From the NCBI RefSeq assembly GCF_010858045.1, contig NZ_JAAGVC010000017.1, positions 1 to 64,000 on the forward strand: 64,000 nucleotides of DNA, given 5' to 3'. This document shows, piece after piece, positions 6,113 through 13,710 of this stretch (within the stretch, counting starts at the first letter, position 1; each line of letters begins with the position of its first letter). Both the position numbers and the translations under genes were made by a program. This stretch comes from Nocardia cyriacigeorgica (GTDB lineage: Bacteria; Actinomycetota; Actinomycetes; Mycobacteriales; Mycobacteriaceae). Below the pieces are notes generated by a model. The model ran no database searches. It saw only the letters and a program-made list of their open reading frames with translations, and was not told where the DNA came from.

Positions 6113-8565
6113 TATCGCTCCGAGACCGGGAGATTGGACGGATCGAGCGCCGCGGCGCGCGCGATCCGGATTCCGATGACGCGCAGCCGTTCGGCGAATT
6201 CGGCACGACGGTCGGCCAACCCGGTGGCATCGTCGGGTTCGACCAGATCGTAGTTGGCGGCCAATTTGAGTGCACTGGTGAACAATTCGGTCGAGACCGA
6301 TTCGGGGCTGTGCAGCCGCTGCTGCAACAGCATCTGCTTACCCACCGCGACGCATTCGTCGATGAACTGTTTGCGGTCCTCGATCGCCGCATCGCCGCGA
6401 TCGGCCAGCCGCTCGGCCACCACCAGCTGGGCGTCGAAGAACGAGCGCAGCACCCGGTGGGCCATCATGAAGCCGGAGGCGGTGAGCTGGGCCAGGATCT
6501 CCACGCTCAGGGTGTCTCTGGTGCGGTGGTTCCAGTCCGGGTCGATCAGTAGCATCTCGGCGGTCAGCTGCTCGGAGAACTCGTTGCGTTCGGGGAAGAA
6601 GAACTCGAATTTGAGCAGGTCACGTAGTCGGAAGGCCTCTTCCCAGCCGGTGCGCAGTGGGTCGGTGTCGGCGCCGTCGTCGAGTTCCTGGGTGGCCTTG
6701 TCGACCGCCGCCAGGATCGACAGTTCCACGATCGCCCGGTTGACGAACCAGTGCACGGCGCTGTTGCGGTAGAACGCGGCCTCCAGATAGGCCCCGGATT
6801 CGATGGAGTAGACCGGCTCCAGCCCGCCGCGATACACCGTGACCACCTTGGCCAGCGACAACTGCTCCAGCACCACCTCGAGGCTCTGCTCATCGCGCAG
6901 CGCCGCCACCTCACCGCGCGGCAGATCGCGGCGCTCGATGTAATCGAGCACCGGCGCCAGCAGATCGCACACTTCGCGCAGGGTGAGCGCGCGTTCGTGC
7001 ACGCCGAGCAGGGCGAGGGTGGCCAGCGCGTTGACGGTGATCGGGGTGACCTCGTTGATGCCGACGGCTATCTCGAACGCCAGCCGCTGCACCGCTTTAC
7101 GTTCCAGCTCGCCCACCTCGTCGCCGGCGTCGATGATAGGCGGCGCGGTGCCGTCGGCACGGTGCAGCGGAATCGACAGCGGCGGCGCGGTGAGCGGGTC
7201 GCCGTGCGCGGCCAGCCGCTCCCGCGCCGATAGCGGCGCGCCGAACCGCACGTAGACGTGGCCGGCCGAATGTTGCTGGCTGCGCACATATCTGGCCAGC
7301 CACGCCAAGCCCTCGGGTTTCTTCTTGCCGCCCGATTGTTCGCTGGCGATGGCGCCGAGCTCGTTGAGGCGTTCGTAGGTGATCGACACCGGCACCAGCA
7401 TCACGTCGTCGATGCGGTTCCAGCGCACGGCGGCGGCCAGATAATTCAGCAGGCCGTAGCGCGGTGGGCGCAGTTTGCCGGTGCGGGTACGTCCGCCCTC
7501 GAAATACCATTCCAGGTTGAACCGTTTGGCCAGCAGGTAGCCGAAGTACTCCTCGACGACGGCCTTGTAGACCTCATCGTCGCCGAAGCTGCGCCGGATG
7601 AAGATCGTGCCGGTACGCCGGGCGATCGGCCCCATCGGCCAGAAGCGCAGGTTGGCCCCGCCGATGACGTGGTTGGGCGGGAAATCATTGCGGGCGAGCA
7701 CATCACCGAGGACGAAGGCGTCGACGTAGGAGCGGTGCGAGGGCAGGAACACCAGCGGGTAGCGGCGGTTGAGATCACGCAGGGCGTCGAGGCCGGATTC
7801 GTCGCAGTCCACCTTCCAGGTCGAGGCGTGCACCGGCCGCATGGCCTGGGTGAACAGATCCGAGACCAGCCTGCTCTGCGCGGCGACCAGCTCATGCAGC
7901 GACTTCTCGGCCCTGCGATACACCTCGTGTCTGCTCGCGCCGATCCGGTCGGCGATGAGATCGAGCCTGCGCAGGAAGTCCGGCGAATCGAGGATCTCCT
8001 CGGCCACCAGCCGCGGAACCTTGTACCGATCGCCGATGACGGTGCGTTCGGCGCGTTCCAATGCGAGCACACCCGCGCGCAGGATCGCGCGCGCGAACGG
8101 CTCCGAGGTGCCCGCGATATCCAGCGCCGCCGCCTCGGGATTATTGGCGCGCAGCTCGCTGAGCCGGGCCGGACGGCCGGTGAGCACGACATGGCGGTCC
8201 GGCTCGCGGCGCACCAGCCTGCGCTGGGCCAGCCGATGCGGTTTGCGCGGATTGGTGAGCGTGGCCAGATCGGCGAAGGTGGTGCGGCGAACGCCCTCGC
8301 GTTCGGGCGGCAGCCAGAGCACTCGGACCGGAACCACCAGCGGATTGTCGGTGCGGCCGGTCAATCGGTCGGCGATGGCATCGGCGTCGAGGTCGATCTG
8401 AGTGACGGGTGCGTCGGTGCCCAGTTCGGCGGTGAGGCCGCCGTCGGCCAGCCAGGCGCCGACCAGTTCGCGTTCCACCCGGGAGCTCGCCTCGACCAGG
8501 GCGACCACCGAGCCGATGGCCGGCTCATCCGAGCTGCGGGCCGGTGCGCCGCCGCGATCGATCAT
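6112..8565 (-). CDS. plsB: glycerol-3-phosphate 1-O-acyltransferase
   Basis: An 817-residue membrane-associated enzyme of phospholipid and triacylglycerol synthesis, acylating sn-glycerol-3-phosphate. Acyltransferase motifs are readable: SHRSYVD (His277 and Asp282), GTIFIRRSF (about 319-327), YFEGGRTRTGK (about 354-364) and LVPVSITYE. Length is typical for PlsB. The start is ATG 8565 rather than an in-frame codon 13 residues earlier, because GGAGGG lies seven bases before this ATG. Its stop overlaps the start of the plsC-like gene, so the two are translationally coupled and make phosphatidate in sequence. The upstream gap is shared with the divergent iron-regulated salicylate synthase gene. 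Confidence 0.92.
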   Translation of the reverse strand: MIDRGGAPARSSDEPAIGSVVALVEASSRVERELVGAWLADGGLTAELGTDAPVTQIDLDADAIADRLTGRTDNPLVVPVRVLWLPPEREGVRRTTFADLATLTNPRKPHRLAQRRLVRREPDRHVVLTGRPARLSELRANNPEAAALDIAGTSEPFARAILRAGVLALERAERTVIGDRYKVPRLVAEEILDSPDFLRRLDLIADRIGASRHEVYRRAEKSLHELVAAQSRLVSDLFTQAMRPVHASTWKVDCDESGLDALRDLNRRYPLVFLPSHRSYVDAFVLGDVLARNDFPPNHVIGGANLRFWPMGPIARRTGTIFIRRSFGDDEVYKAVVEEYFGYLLAKRFNLEWYFEGGRTRTGKLRPPRYGLLNYLAAAVRWNRIDDVMLVPVSITYERLNELGAIASEQSGGKKKPEGLAWLARYVRSQQHSAGHVYVRFGAPLSARERLAAHGDPLTAPPLSIPLHRADGTAPPIIDAGDEVGELERKAVQRLAFEIAVGINEVTPITVNALATLALLGVHERALTLREVCDLLAPVLDYIERRDLPRGEVAALRDEQSLEVVLEQLSLAKVVTVYRGGLEPVYSIESGAYLEAAFYRNSAVHWFVNRAIVELSILAAVDKATQELDDGADTDPLRTGWEEAFRLRDLLKFEFFFPERNEFSEQLTAEMLLIDPDWNHRTRDTLSVEILAQLTASGFMMAHRVLRSFFDAQLVVAERLADRGDAAIEDRKQFIDECVAVGKQMLLQQRLHSPESVSTELFTSALKLAANYDLVEPDDATGLADRRAEFAERLRVIGIRIARAAALDPSNLPVSER

Positions 8566-8688
8566 GTGTGGTCCCTCCGCTGAAACGACGATCCCTCTAT
8601 TCAAGCCCGCCAGCGGGATCCGCGCAGGAACTCCGGACCGAGAGTCTCTTCCCCGCTGTGGTTGCGGGCACAGTATCGTCCGGTACAG

Positions 8689-8707
8689 GTAATGCTAACC
8701 TTACCTA
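8689..8707. promoter_or_regulatory. IdeR/DmdR-type iron box 1
   Basis: Read on the minus strand, this matches 13 of 19 positions of TTAGGTTAGGCTAACCTAA, with AGGTAAGG and TTAGCAT arms. It lies seven bases from a second, better box, and the pair precedes the salicylate synthase gene. IdeR with Fe2+ would repress when iron is plentiful. Confidence 0.6.
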
Positions 8708-8713
8708 TCAAAG

Positions 8714-8732
8714 TTAGGTCAGCATAACCTTG
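8714..8732 (+). promoter_or_regulatory. IdeR/DmdR-type iron box 2
   Basis: TTAGGTCAGCATAACCTTG matches 14 of 19 consensus positions and ends beside the GGAGG ribosome site of the salicylate synthase gene. Tandem boxes are common at strongly iron-controlled actinobacterial promoters. Confidence 0.75.
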
Positions 8733-8740
8733 GAGGATCG

Positions 8741-10054
8741 TTGTCGACGACGGACGAGCGCTCGCGCGTTGAGTATGTGACCGATCCGGCGGCAGCGATG
8801 TCCCGGCTGGCGGCCGATGAACGGTTCGGCGAGTTCGTCATGTACGAACGCCCGGGGGAATGGGTGTTCGCCGCGGACCCGATCGGTGGCGTCGAGCTGG
8901 ACGTGGAGGAACTGCGGGTCAGCTGGAACGGCGAGACCACCGCCAGCGCGTGGGAGGGCAGCCCGGCCGCCGTCGTCGACCGAGCGCTCGGCACGCTGCC
9001 GCTGGAAGGCCGCAACGCCTACGGCTGGATCGGCTTCGAATTCTGTGCCTGGTCGCTGGGCGCCACCGCGCATCTGCGGCCGCGAACCTCGCTGGTACAT
9101 CTGATGATTCCGCGGATCGAGGTCGTCGTCGGTGAGGCCGGTGTGCGAATCAGCGGTGCCACCGACGCCGAGACCGACGTCATCCACGAGCTGATCGCCG
9201 GCTCGCAGGGCCTTGACCTGCCGGTGCCGCATCCGGTCGACATCCGGGTCGACCCCACCGGCTATCAGGGCCGGGTCGCCGAGGCCATTGCCGAGATCAA
9301 CGCCGGGCAGTACCAGAAGGTCATCCTGTCGCGGAAGGTCGATCTGCCCTTCGCTGTCGACGTTCCGGCCACCTACCGGCTCGGCCGGGCCAACAACACT
9401 CCGGCGCGGTCGTTCCTGCTGCGATTGGGCGGTCTGGAGGCTGCCGGTTTCAGCCCGGAATTGGTCGCCTCCGTCGACGAGGACCGGGTCGTCACCACCG
9501 AACCGCTCGCCGGCACCAGGGCCTTCGGCCTCGGCGATCAGATCGACCTGGCCGCCCGCGCCGACCTGCTCGCCGATCCCAAGGAGATCGTCGAGCACGC
9601 GATCTCCGTGCAGACCTCCTTCGCCGAGATCGCCGCGGTCGCGGATCCGGGTACTCCCGCCGTCTCGGATTTCATGGCGGTGCGTGAGCGCGGCAGTGTG
9701 CAGCATCTGGCCTCCACCGTGCGCGGACGGCTGGCCGCGGACCGGTCCAGCTGGGACGCGCTGGAGGTGCTGTTCCCGTCGGTGACCGCCTCCGGCATCC
9801 CCAAGCGGGCCGGGGTCGATTCGGTGTTCCGGCTCGATCACGATCCGCGCGGACTGTATTCCGGTGCGGTGGTGACGGTGTCGCCCACCGGTGCGCTGGA
9901 GGCCACGCTGGTGCTGCGCGCGGTGTATCAGACCACCGAGGGCGCGTGGCTGCGCGCCGGTGCTGGTGTCGTCGGCCAGTCGCGGCCCGAGCGTGAGTTC
10001 GAGGAGACCTGCGAGAAGCTCGGCAGCATCGCGCCCTACGTCGTCAAGGCGTAG
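8741..10054 (+). CDS. salicylate synthase (MbtI/NbtS type)
   Basis: A 437-residue chorismate-utilising enzyme that makes salicylate from chorismate through isochorismate, the starter for mycobactin- and nocobactin-type siderophores. The C-terminal half carries family motifs: YQKVILSRKVDL (about 192-203), TEPLAGTRAFG (about 251-261), PKEIVEHAIS, TASGIPKRAG (about 348-357), GLYSGAVV and the ending EREFEETCEKL, all close to MbtI. The lyase-competent MbtI-like C-terminus argues for salicylate rather than plain isochorismate synthase. TTG start with GGAGG five bases upstream. Two iron boxes precede it. Convergent with the salicylate-AMP ligase gene. The NRPS/PKS genes are not in this window. Confidence 0.88.
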   Translation: MSTTDERSRVEYVTDPAAAMSRLAADERFGEFVMYERPGEWVFAADPIGGVELDVEELRVSWNGETTASAWEGSPAAVVDRALGTLPLEGRNAYGWIGFEFCAWSLGATAHLRPRTSLVHLMIPRIEVVVGEAGVRISGATDAETDVIHELIAGSQGLDLPVPHPVDIRVDPTGYQGRVAEAIAEINAGQYQKVILSRKVDLPFAVDVPATYRLGRANNTPARSFLLRLGGLEAAGFSPELVASVDEDRVVTTEPLAGTRAFGLGDQIDLAARADLLADPKEIVEHAISVQTSFAEIAAVADPGTPAVSDFMAVRERGSVQHLASTVRGRLAADRSSWDALEVLFPSVTASGIPKRAGVDSVFRLDHDPRGLYSGAVVTVSPTGALEATLVLRAVYQTTEGAWLRAGAGVVGQSRPEREFEETCEKLGSIAPYVVKA

Positions 10055-10077
10055 ATCGAAGCCGAATAACGACACGA

Positions 10078-10111
10078 CGAGGGCCGTGCGGTGATTGCCG
10101 CACGGCCCTCG
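10078..10111. terminator. bidirectional terminator between the two salicylate genes
   Basis: CGAGGGCCGTGCGG and CCGCACGGCCCTCG form a perfect 14-base stem with a six-base loop between convergent genes. Confidence 0.8.
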
Positions 10112-10211
10112 GTCGTTCGCCGGTGGCGGAGCGATGGCCTGCCGGACAGCCGCGGCGGTGCCCTGCGGCACCGCTGCGGCGTACCGGCGAGCGGTCCCGG
10201 CGCCGCGGGGA

Positions 10212-11849
10212 TCAGCCCTCGGCTTGCAGCGCCTTCTTGTCGATCTTGCCGACCGCAGTTACGGGCAGGGTCTCGGCCTGACGCAGTACATCGGGCAGCT
10301 TGTAGGTGGCAAGGCCGCGCTCGGTGAGGAAGGTCTTGATCTCCACCAGCGTCGGCATCTGCCCATTCACCACCAGTACCGCGCACACCTTCTCGCCCAG
10401 GCTCGGATCGGGCAGGCCGACGGCGGCGGCATGCCGGACGGCCGGATGGGCGAGCAGGTGCTCCTCGAGTTCATCGCAGGAGATGTTCTCGCCGCCGCGG
10501 TTGATCACGTCCTTGATCCGGCCCGAGACCACCAGATGTCCGCTGGGCAGCTTGCGCACCAGGTCACCGCTGCGGTAGAAGCCGTCGGGGGTGAAGGCGC
10601 GGGCATTGTGCTCGGGGGCGCGGTAGTAGCCGCGAATCGTGTACGGGCCCTTGGTGAGCAGCTCACCCTCCTCGCCCGGCGCCACCTCGTTGCCTTCGGC
10701 GTCGACCACGCGCACGATATCGGCGGGGGAGAGCGGGCGGCCCTGGGTGGTGCAGATCAGCTCGTCGGAATCGTCGAGGCGGGTGTAGTTCAGCAGGCCC
10801 TCGGCCATGCCGAACACCTGCTGCAACTTCACGCCGAGCGCAGGCGCGACATCGCGGGCATTGACCTCGGCCAGCTTCGCCCCGCCCACCTGGAGCAGCC
10901 GCAGCGAACTCAGATCGGGCTCTTCCCATTCCACTGCCGCACACCACAGCTGGGCCAGCGGCGGGACCACCGCGGTCACCGTCACGCGGTGCTGCTGGAT
11001 GATCGCGAAGGCGTTCTCCGGGCTCGGGTCGGCGACGAACCCCACCGCGCCGCCCACACTGACGGTGCCGAGGATGCCGGGGCAGGCCAGCGGGAAGTTG
11101 TGCGCGGCGGGCAGGGTCGCCAGGTAGACGTCGTCTTCGGTGAGTTCGCAGACCTGTGCGCTCGCTGTCGCGTTGTACACGTAATCGTCGTGGGTGCGGG
11201 CGATCAGCTTCGGCAACCCGGTGGTGCCACCCGAAACGAGCATCAGCGCGATGTCGGAGGCGTCGATCTCGGGCAGGCTCGCGCCATCGGCCGCACGGGT
11301 ATCGCCCAGCGCCGGAATCGAATCCACGGCGGTGAACTCGCCGGGATCGCCGAGCACGAGCACGTGCCGCAGACCAGGAACGTTCGCGCGGACCGTCGCG
11401 GCCAGTTCGCGATAGTCGAAATCGCCTGCCTGATCGGCGATCACGTACGCGACCGCGCCGGACAGGCTGGCCAGGTGCTCGATCTCGGCGCGACGATGCG
11501 CCGGCAGCGTGAGCACCGGGATGATGCCCGCGCGCAGCACACCGAACAGCACCGTCAGGAATTCGGCGACATTGGGCAGCTGGACCACCACCCGGTCGCC
11601 CGGTGTGAGGCCGAGCGCGAGCAGGCCGTGCGCCATCCGATCGGCTTCGGCGTCGAGCTCGGCGTAGGTGAGCGAGCGCTCGCCGATCAGCGCGGTCCGG
11701 GCCGGATGCCGCTGGGCGGTGTCGCGCAGCAGACCGGCCAGGGTGCGTCCGGACCAGTATCCCGCGGCGCGGTACTGGTCGGCGTCGGCCTCGGAAAACG
11801 GCACGTAGCCGTCGCGGTGGGTGCCGGATGCGGTGGAAGTGGAACTCAC
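10212..11849 (-). CDS. salicylate / 2,3-dihydroxybenzoate-AMP ligase (MbtA/NbtT type)
   Basis: A 545-residue stand-alone adenylation enzyme that activates an aryl acid with ATP and loads it on an aryl carrier protein to start siderophore assembly. Motifs: VSGGTTGLPKLIARTHDDYV (P-loop, about 203-222), PAAHNFPLACPG (typical of EntE/DhbE/MbtA enzymes, about 242-253), QVFGMAEGLLNYTRLDD, YRSGDLV, GRIKDVINRGGENIS and the C-terminal catalytic lysine in AVGKIDKK. The salicylate synthase next door makes salicylate the likely substrate. GTG start with GAGG five bases upstream. An iron box lies 65 bases upstream at 11914-11932. Confidence 0.9.
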   Translation of the reverse strand: MSSTSTASGTHRDGYVPFSEADADQYRAAGYWSGRTLAGLLRDTAQRHPARTALIGERSLTYAELDAEADRMAHGLLALGLTPGDRVVVQLPNVAEFLTVLFGVLRAGIIPVLTLPAHRRAEIEHLASLSGAVAYVIADQAGDFDYRELAATVRANVPGLRHVLVLGDPGEFTAVDSIPALGDTRAADGASLPEIDASDIALMLVSGGTTGLPKLIARTHDDYVYNATASAQVCELTEDDVYLATLPAAHNFPLACPGILGTVSVGGAVGFVADPSPENAFAIIQQHRVTVTAVVPPLAQLWCAAVEWEEPDLSSLRLLQVGGAKLAEVNARDVAPALGVKLQQVFGMAEGLLNYTRLDDSDELICTTQGRPLSPADIVRVVDAEGNEVAPGEEGELLTKGPYTIRGYYRAPEHNARAFTPDGFYRSGDLVRKLPSGHLVVSGRIKDVINRGGENISCDELEEHLLAHPAVRHAAAVGLPDPSLGEKVCAVLVVNGQMPTLVEIKTFLTERGLATYKLPDVLRQAETLPVTAVGKIDKKALQAEG

Positions 11850-11913
11850 GTCTGCCTCACAAGCGGGATGGGCGGTTCGGGGATAAGTGCGTGCGCGAAA
11901 CTGGTTCAGTTAT

Positions 11914-11932
11914 GTAGGTAAGGCAACCCTAT
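11914..11932 (-). promoter_or_regulatory. IdeR/DmdR-type iron box upstream of the ligase gene
   Basis: GTAGGTAAGGCAACCCTAT matches 14 of 19 positions of the iron-box consensus. It lies 65 bases before the ligase start and 88 before the divergent SDR gene, whose own -10 box is at 12008. So it probably controls the ligase. Confidence 0.65.
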
Positions 11933-12019
11933 CTCAGGCGGGTGGGGTGTCGGCGCCGGACCGCGAAGTCGGCCGCTTCTCGACCGCCGCCCACGGCCGA
12001 CCGCCAGTAGACTCGCCGC

Positions 12020-12898
12020 ATGACTGGCTGGAGCGTCTCCGACATCCCCGATCAGCAGGGCCGGACCGTCATCGTCACCGGCGCCAACAGCGGACTCGGC
12101 GCCGTCGCCGCACGGGCCCTGGCCGGTGCGGGTGCCCGGGTGGTGCTCGCCTGTCGCAATATCGACAAGGGTCGCGTGGTCGCCGAGGAGATCGGTCCGC
12201 TCGCCGAGGTGCGCAGGCTCGATCTCGCCGACCTGTCCTCCGTGCGGGAGTTCGCGGCGTCCGTCGACCGGGTCGACGTCCTCATCAACAACGCGGGCGT
12301 AATGGCCGTACCGTACGCCCGCACCGCCGACGGCTTCGAGATGCAGATCGGCACAAATCATCTCGGCCATTTCGCGCTCACCGGTCTGCTGCTCGGACGC
12401 ATCTCCGATCGGGTCGTCACGGTGTCGAGCGATATGCACCGGCTCGGCGTCATCGACCTCGACGATCTCAACTGGCAGCGCCGCAAATACCGCCGCTGGC
12501 CGGCCTACGGGCAGGCCAAGTTGGCCAACCTGCTGTTCGCCTACGAACTGCAACGCAGGCTGACCGCGGCCGGCTGGTCGAAACGCTCGGTGGCCGCCCA
12601 TCCCGGATACGCGGCCACCGAACTCCAGTCGCACACCGAGTCGATTCAGGACCTCGTGATGTCGCTGGGCAATCGGCTGTTCGCGCAGAGCGCCGAGATG
12701 GGTGCGCTGCCCGAGCTGTACGCGGCCACCGCCGATGTCGAACCGGGTGGCTATTACGGCCCGACCGGATTCCGTGGCATGCGCGGACATCCGGGCCGAG
12801 CGGGGTCGAACGCCCGATCCAGGGATCAGGAAACCGCCCGTGGCCTGTGGAAACTGTCCGAAGAACTGACCGGGGTCAGCTACGACTTCTCGGTGTGA
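12020..12898 (+). CDS. short-chain dehydrogenase/reductase
   Basis: A 292-residue classical SDR. The NAD(P) motif is TGANSGLG (about 20-27), NNAGVM follows at about 91-96, and the catalytic Ser-Tyr-Lys are in TVSSDMH and YGQAKLANLL. It belongs to the retinol-dehydrogenase-like group of oxidoreductases common in actinomycetes; the substrate cannot be told. Predicted leaderless: TAGACT (12008-12013) lies six bases before the ATG and there is no ribosome site. An 89-base gap with an ECF41-like promoter separates it from the next gene, so the two are not simply co-transcribed. Confidence 0.85.
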   Translation: MTGWSVSDIPDQQGRTVIVTGANSGLGAVAARALAGAGARVVLACRNIDKGRVVAEEIGPLAEVRRLDLADLSSVREFAASVDRVDVLINNAGVMAVPYARTADGFEMQIGTNHLGHFALTGLLLGRISDRVVTVSSDMHRLGVIDLDDLNWQRRKYRRWPAYGQAKLANLLFAYELQRRLTAAGWSKRSVAAHPGYAATELQSHTESIQDLVMSLGNRLFAQSAEMGALPELYAATADVEPGGYYGPTGFRGMRGHPGRAGSNARSRDQETARGLWKLSEELTGVSYDFSV

Positions 12899-12918
12899 CC
12901 CAGTTCACGATCGGCCCA

Positions 12919-12946
12919 TGTCACACCTGCCCGGTGCCGCGTCGTC
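12919..12946 (+). promoter_or_regulatory. candidate ECF41-type promoter
   Basis: TGTCACA (12919-12925) followed after 17 bases by CGTC (12943-12946) fits the promoter signature described for ECF41 sigma factors as I recall it (TGTCACA at -35, CGTC at -10). Two further CGTC copies at 12940 and 12946 leave the exact spacing open. It directly precedes a carboxymuconolactone-decarboxylase-like gene, the known type of ECF41 target, and an ECF41 sigma gene lies 3.2 kb downstream. Confidence 0.55.
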
Positions 12947-12987
12947 GTCTCGGTGAAGCCAACGAATTCACCGAAAGGGCACCGACA

Positions 12988-13455
12988 ATGGAACCGCGTA
13001 TGAACCTCCAGGCCAACCCGATCGCCGCCAGCTTCGCCAAGCGACTGGTCACCGCGAGCAAGGTCATCGACGACTCCGGTCTGGCGCCGGCCACCTACGA
13101 ACTGGTCAAGATCCGCGCCAGCCAGATCAACGGATGCAGCTTCTGCGTCGACATGCACACCAAGGACGCCGCGCACGCCGGTGAAGACCCCACGCGCATC
13201 AACCTGGTCGCCGCCTGGCGCGAGGCCACCGTGTTCACCGAGGAGGAGCGTGCCGCACTCACCCTCGCCGAAGAGGCCACCCGCCTCGCCGACGGCGGCG
13301 CCATCAGCGATCAGACCTGGGAGCTCGTGCGTAAGTACTACGACGACAACCAGATCGGCGGCCTGATCGCGGCCATCGCGGCGATCAACGCCTGGAACCG
13401 GATGAACGCCATCGCCCACACCCCGGCCGGCAGTTACGTTCCCGGCAGTTTCTGA
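12988..13455 (+). CDS. carboxymuconolactone decarboxylase / alkylhydroperoxidase-like protein
   Basis: A 155-residue AhpD-superfamily protein. The redox centre is [12 protein letters not shown] (about 51-62), with the conserved Cys-x-x-Cys and following His, embedded in [20 protein letters not shown], typical of the carboxymuconolactone-decarboxylase family. Such proteins are often peroxidase-like and are the usual partners (the C of COE genes) of ECF41 sigma factors. Start ATG 12988 with GAAAGGG nine bases upstream. The candidate ECF41 promoter at 12919-12946 would give a short leader. The true physiological substrate is unknown. Confidence 0.85.
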   Translation: MEPRMNLQANPIAASFAKRLVTASKVIDDSGLAPATYELVKIRASQINGCSFCVDMHTKDAAHAGEDPTRINLVAAWREATVFTEEERAALTLAEEATRLADGGAISDQTWELVRKYYDDNQIGGLIAAIAAINAWNRMNAIAHTPAGSYVPGSF

Positions 13456-13538
13456 TGTGCGGTCCCGGGGCGGTGTGTGGCTGCTCACAACGCGCTACCG
13501 CACACCGCCCGGGCGGGCACCGGCCATTCATCCCGTGG

Positions 13539-13544
13539 TAGCGT
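13539..13544 (+). promoter_or_regulatory. -10 box of the aro leader transcript
   Basis: TAGCGT ends seven bases before the GTG at 13552, the spacing expected for a leaderless message that starts at or next to the leader peptide's first codon. No ribosome site precedes that GTG. Confidence 0.6.
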
Positions 13545-13551
13545 GCCTTCC

Positions 13552-13623
13552 GTGCAGCGCGTGTATTTCTGGTTTAGCAAGCCGGCCCTGGGTGGGCCGG
13601 TCTGCGGCAACCGCGCGCGCTGA
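13552..13623 (+). CDS. aromatic leader peptide of the DAHP synthase gene
   Basis: A 23-codon open frame reading MQRVYFWFSKPALGGPVCGN and then RAR. The block Tyr-Phe-Trp-Phe (13564-13575) puts all three aromatic amino acids, the end products of the pathway, in four consecutive codons, the hallmark of an attenuation leader. It begins with GTG seven bases after a TAGCGT -10 box and ends at TGA 13621-13623, inside a series of alternative hairpins that precede the DAHP synthase start at 13711. A comparable leader (aroR) upstream of a DAHP synthase gene is known in Corynebacterium glutamicum. Confidence 0.8.
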   Translation: MQRVYFWFSKPALGGPVCGNRAR

Positions 13624-13660
13624 CCAGATTCCCACCCCGAGCCGGATGATGACCGGCTCG
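13582..13660 (+). promoter_or_regulatory. attenuator: mutually exclusive RNA hairpins
   Basis: Hairpin 1:2 is CCGGCCC (13582-13588) with GGGCCGG (13594-13600). Hairpin 3:4 is CGAGCCGG (13638-13645) with CCGGCTCG (13653-13660) and can be extended by outer CCCC/GGGG and CCCAC/GTGGG pairs. Segment 2 extended, GGGCCGGTC (13594-13602), can instead pair with GACCGGCTC (13651-13659) over nine bases with one G-U, which destroys 3:4. A ribosome stalled at 13564-13575 would cover segment 1 and free segment 2, so aromatic starvation would favour read-through. There is no T-run after 3:4, so termination may be Rho-assisted. Confidence 0.7.
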
Positions 13661-13710
13661 ACGGGGTTCACCACCGTGGGTCGGCCTGGAGAAAAGGAAC
13701 CAACCCCACG

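Noticed and set aside
4568-8583. Long plus-strand frames opposite plsB/plsC
   Set aside because: Shadow frames; composition is non-protein-like and the minus strand carries intact acyltransferase motifs.
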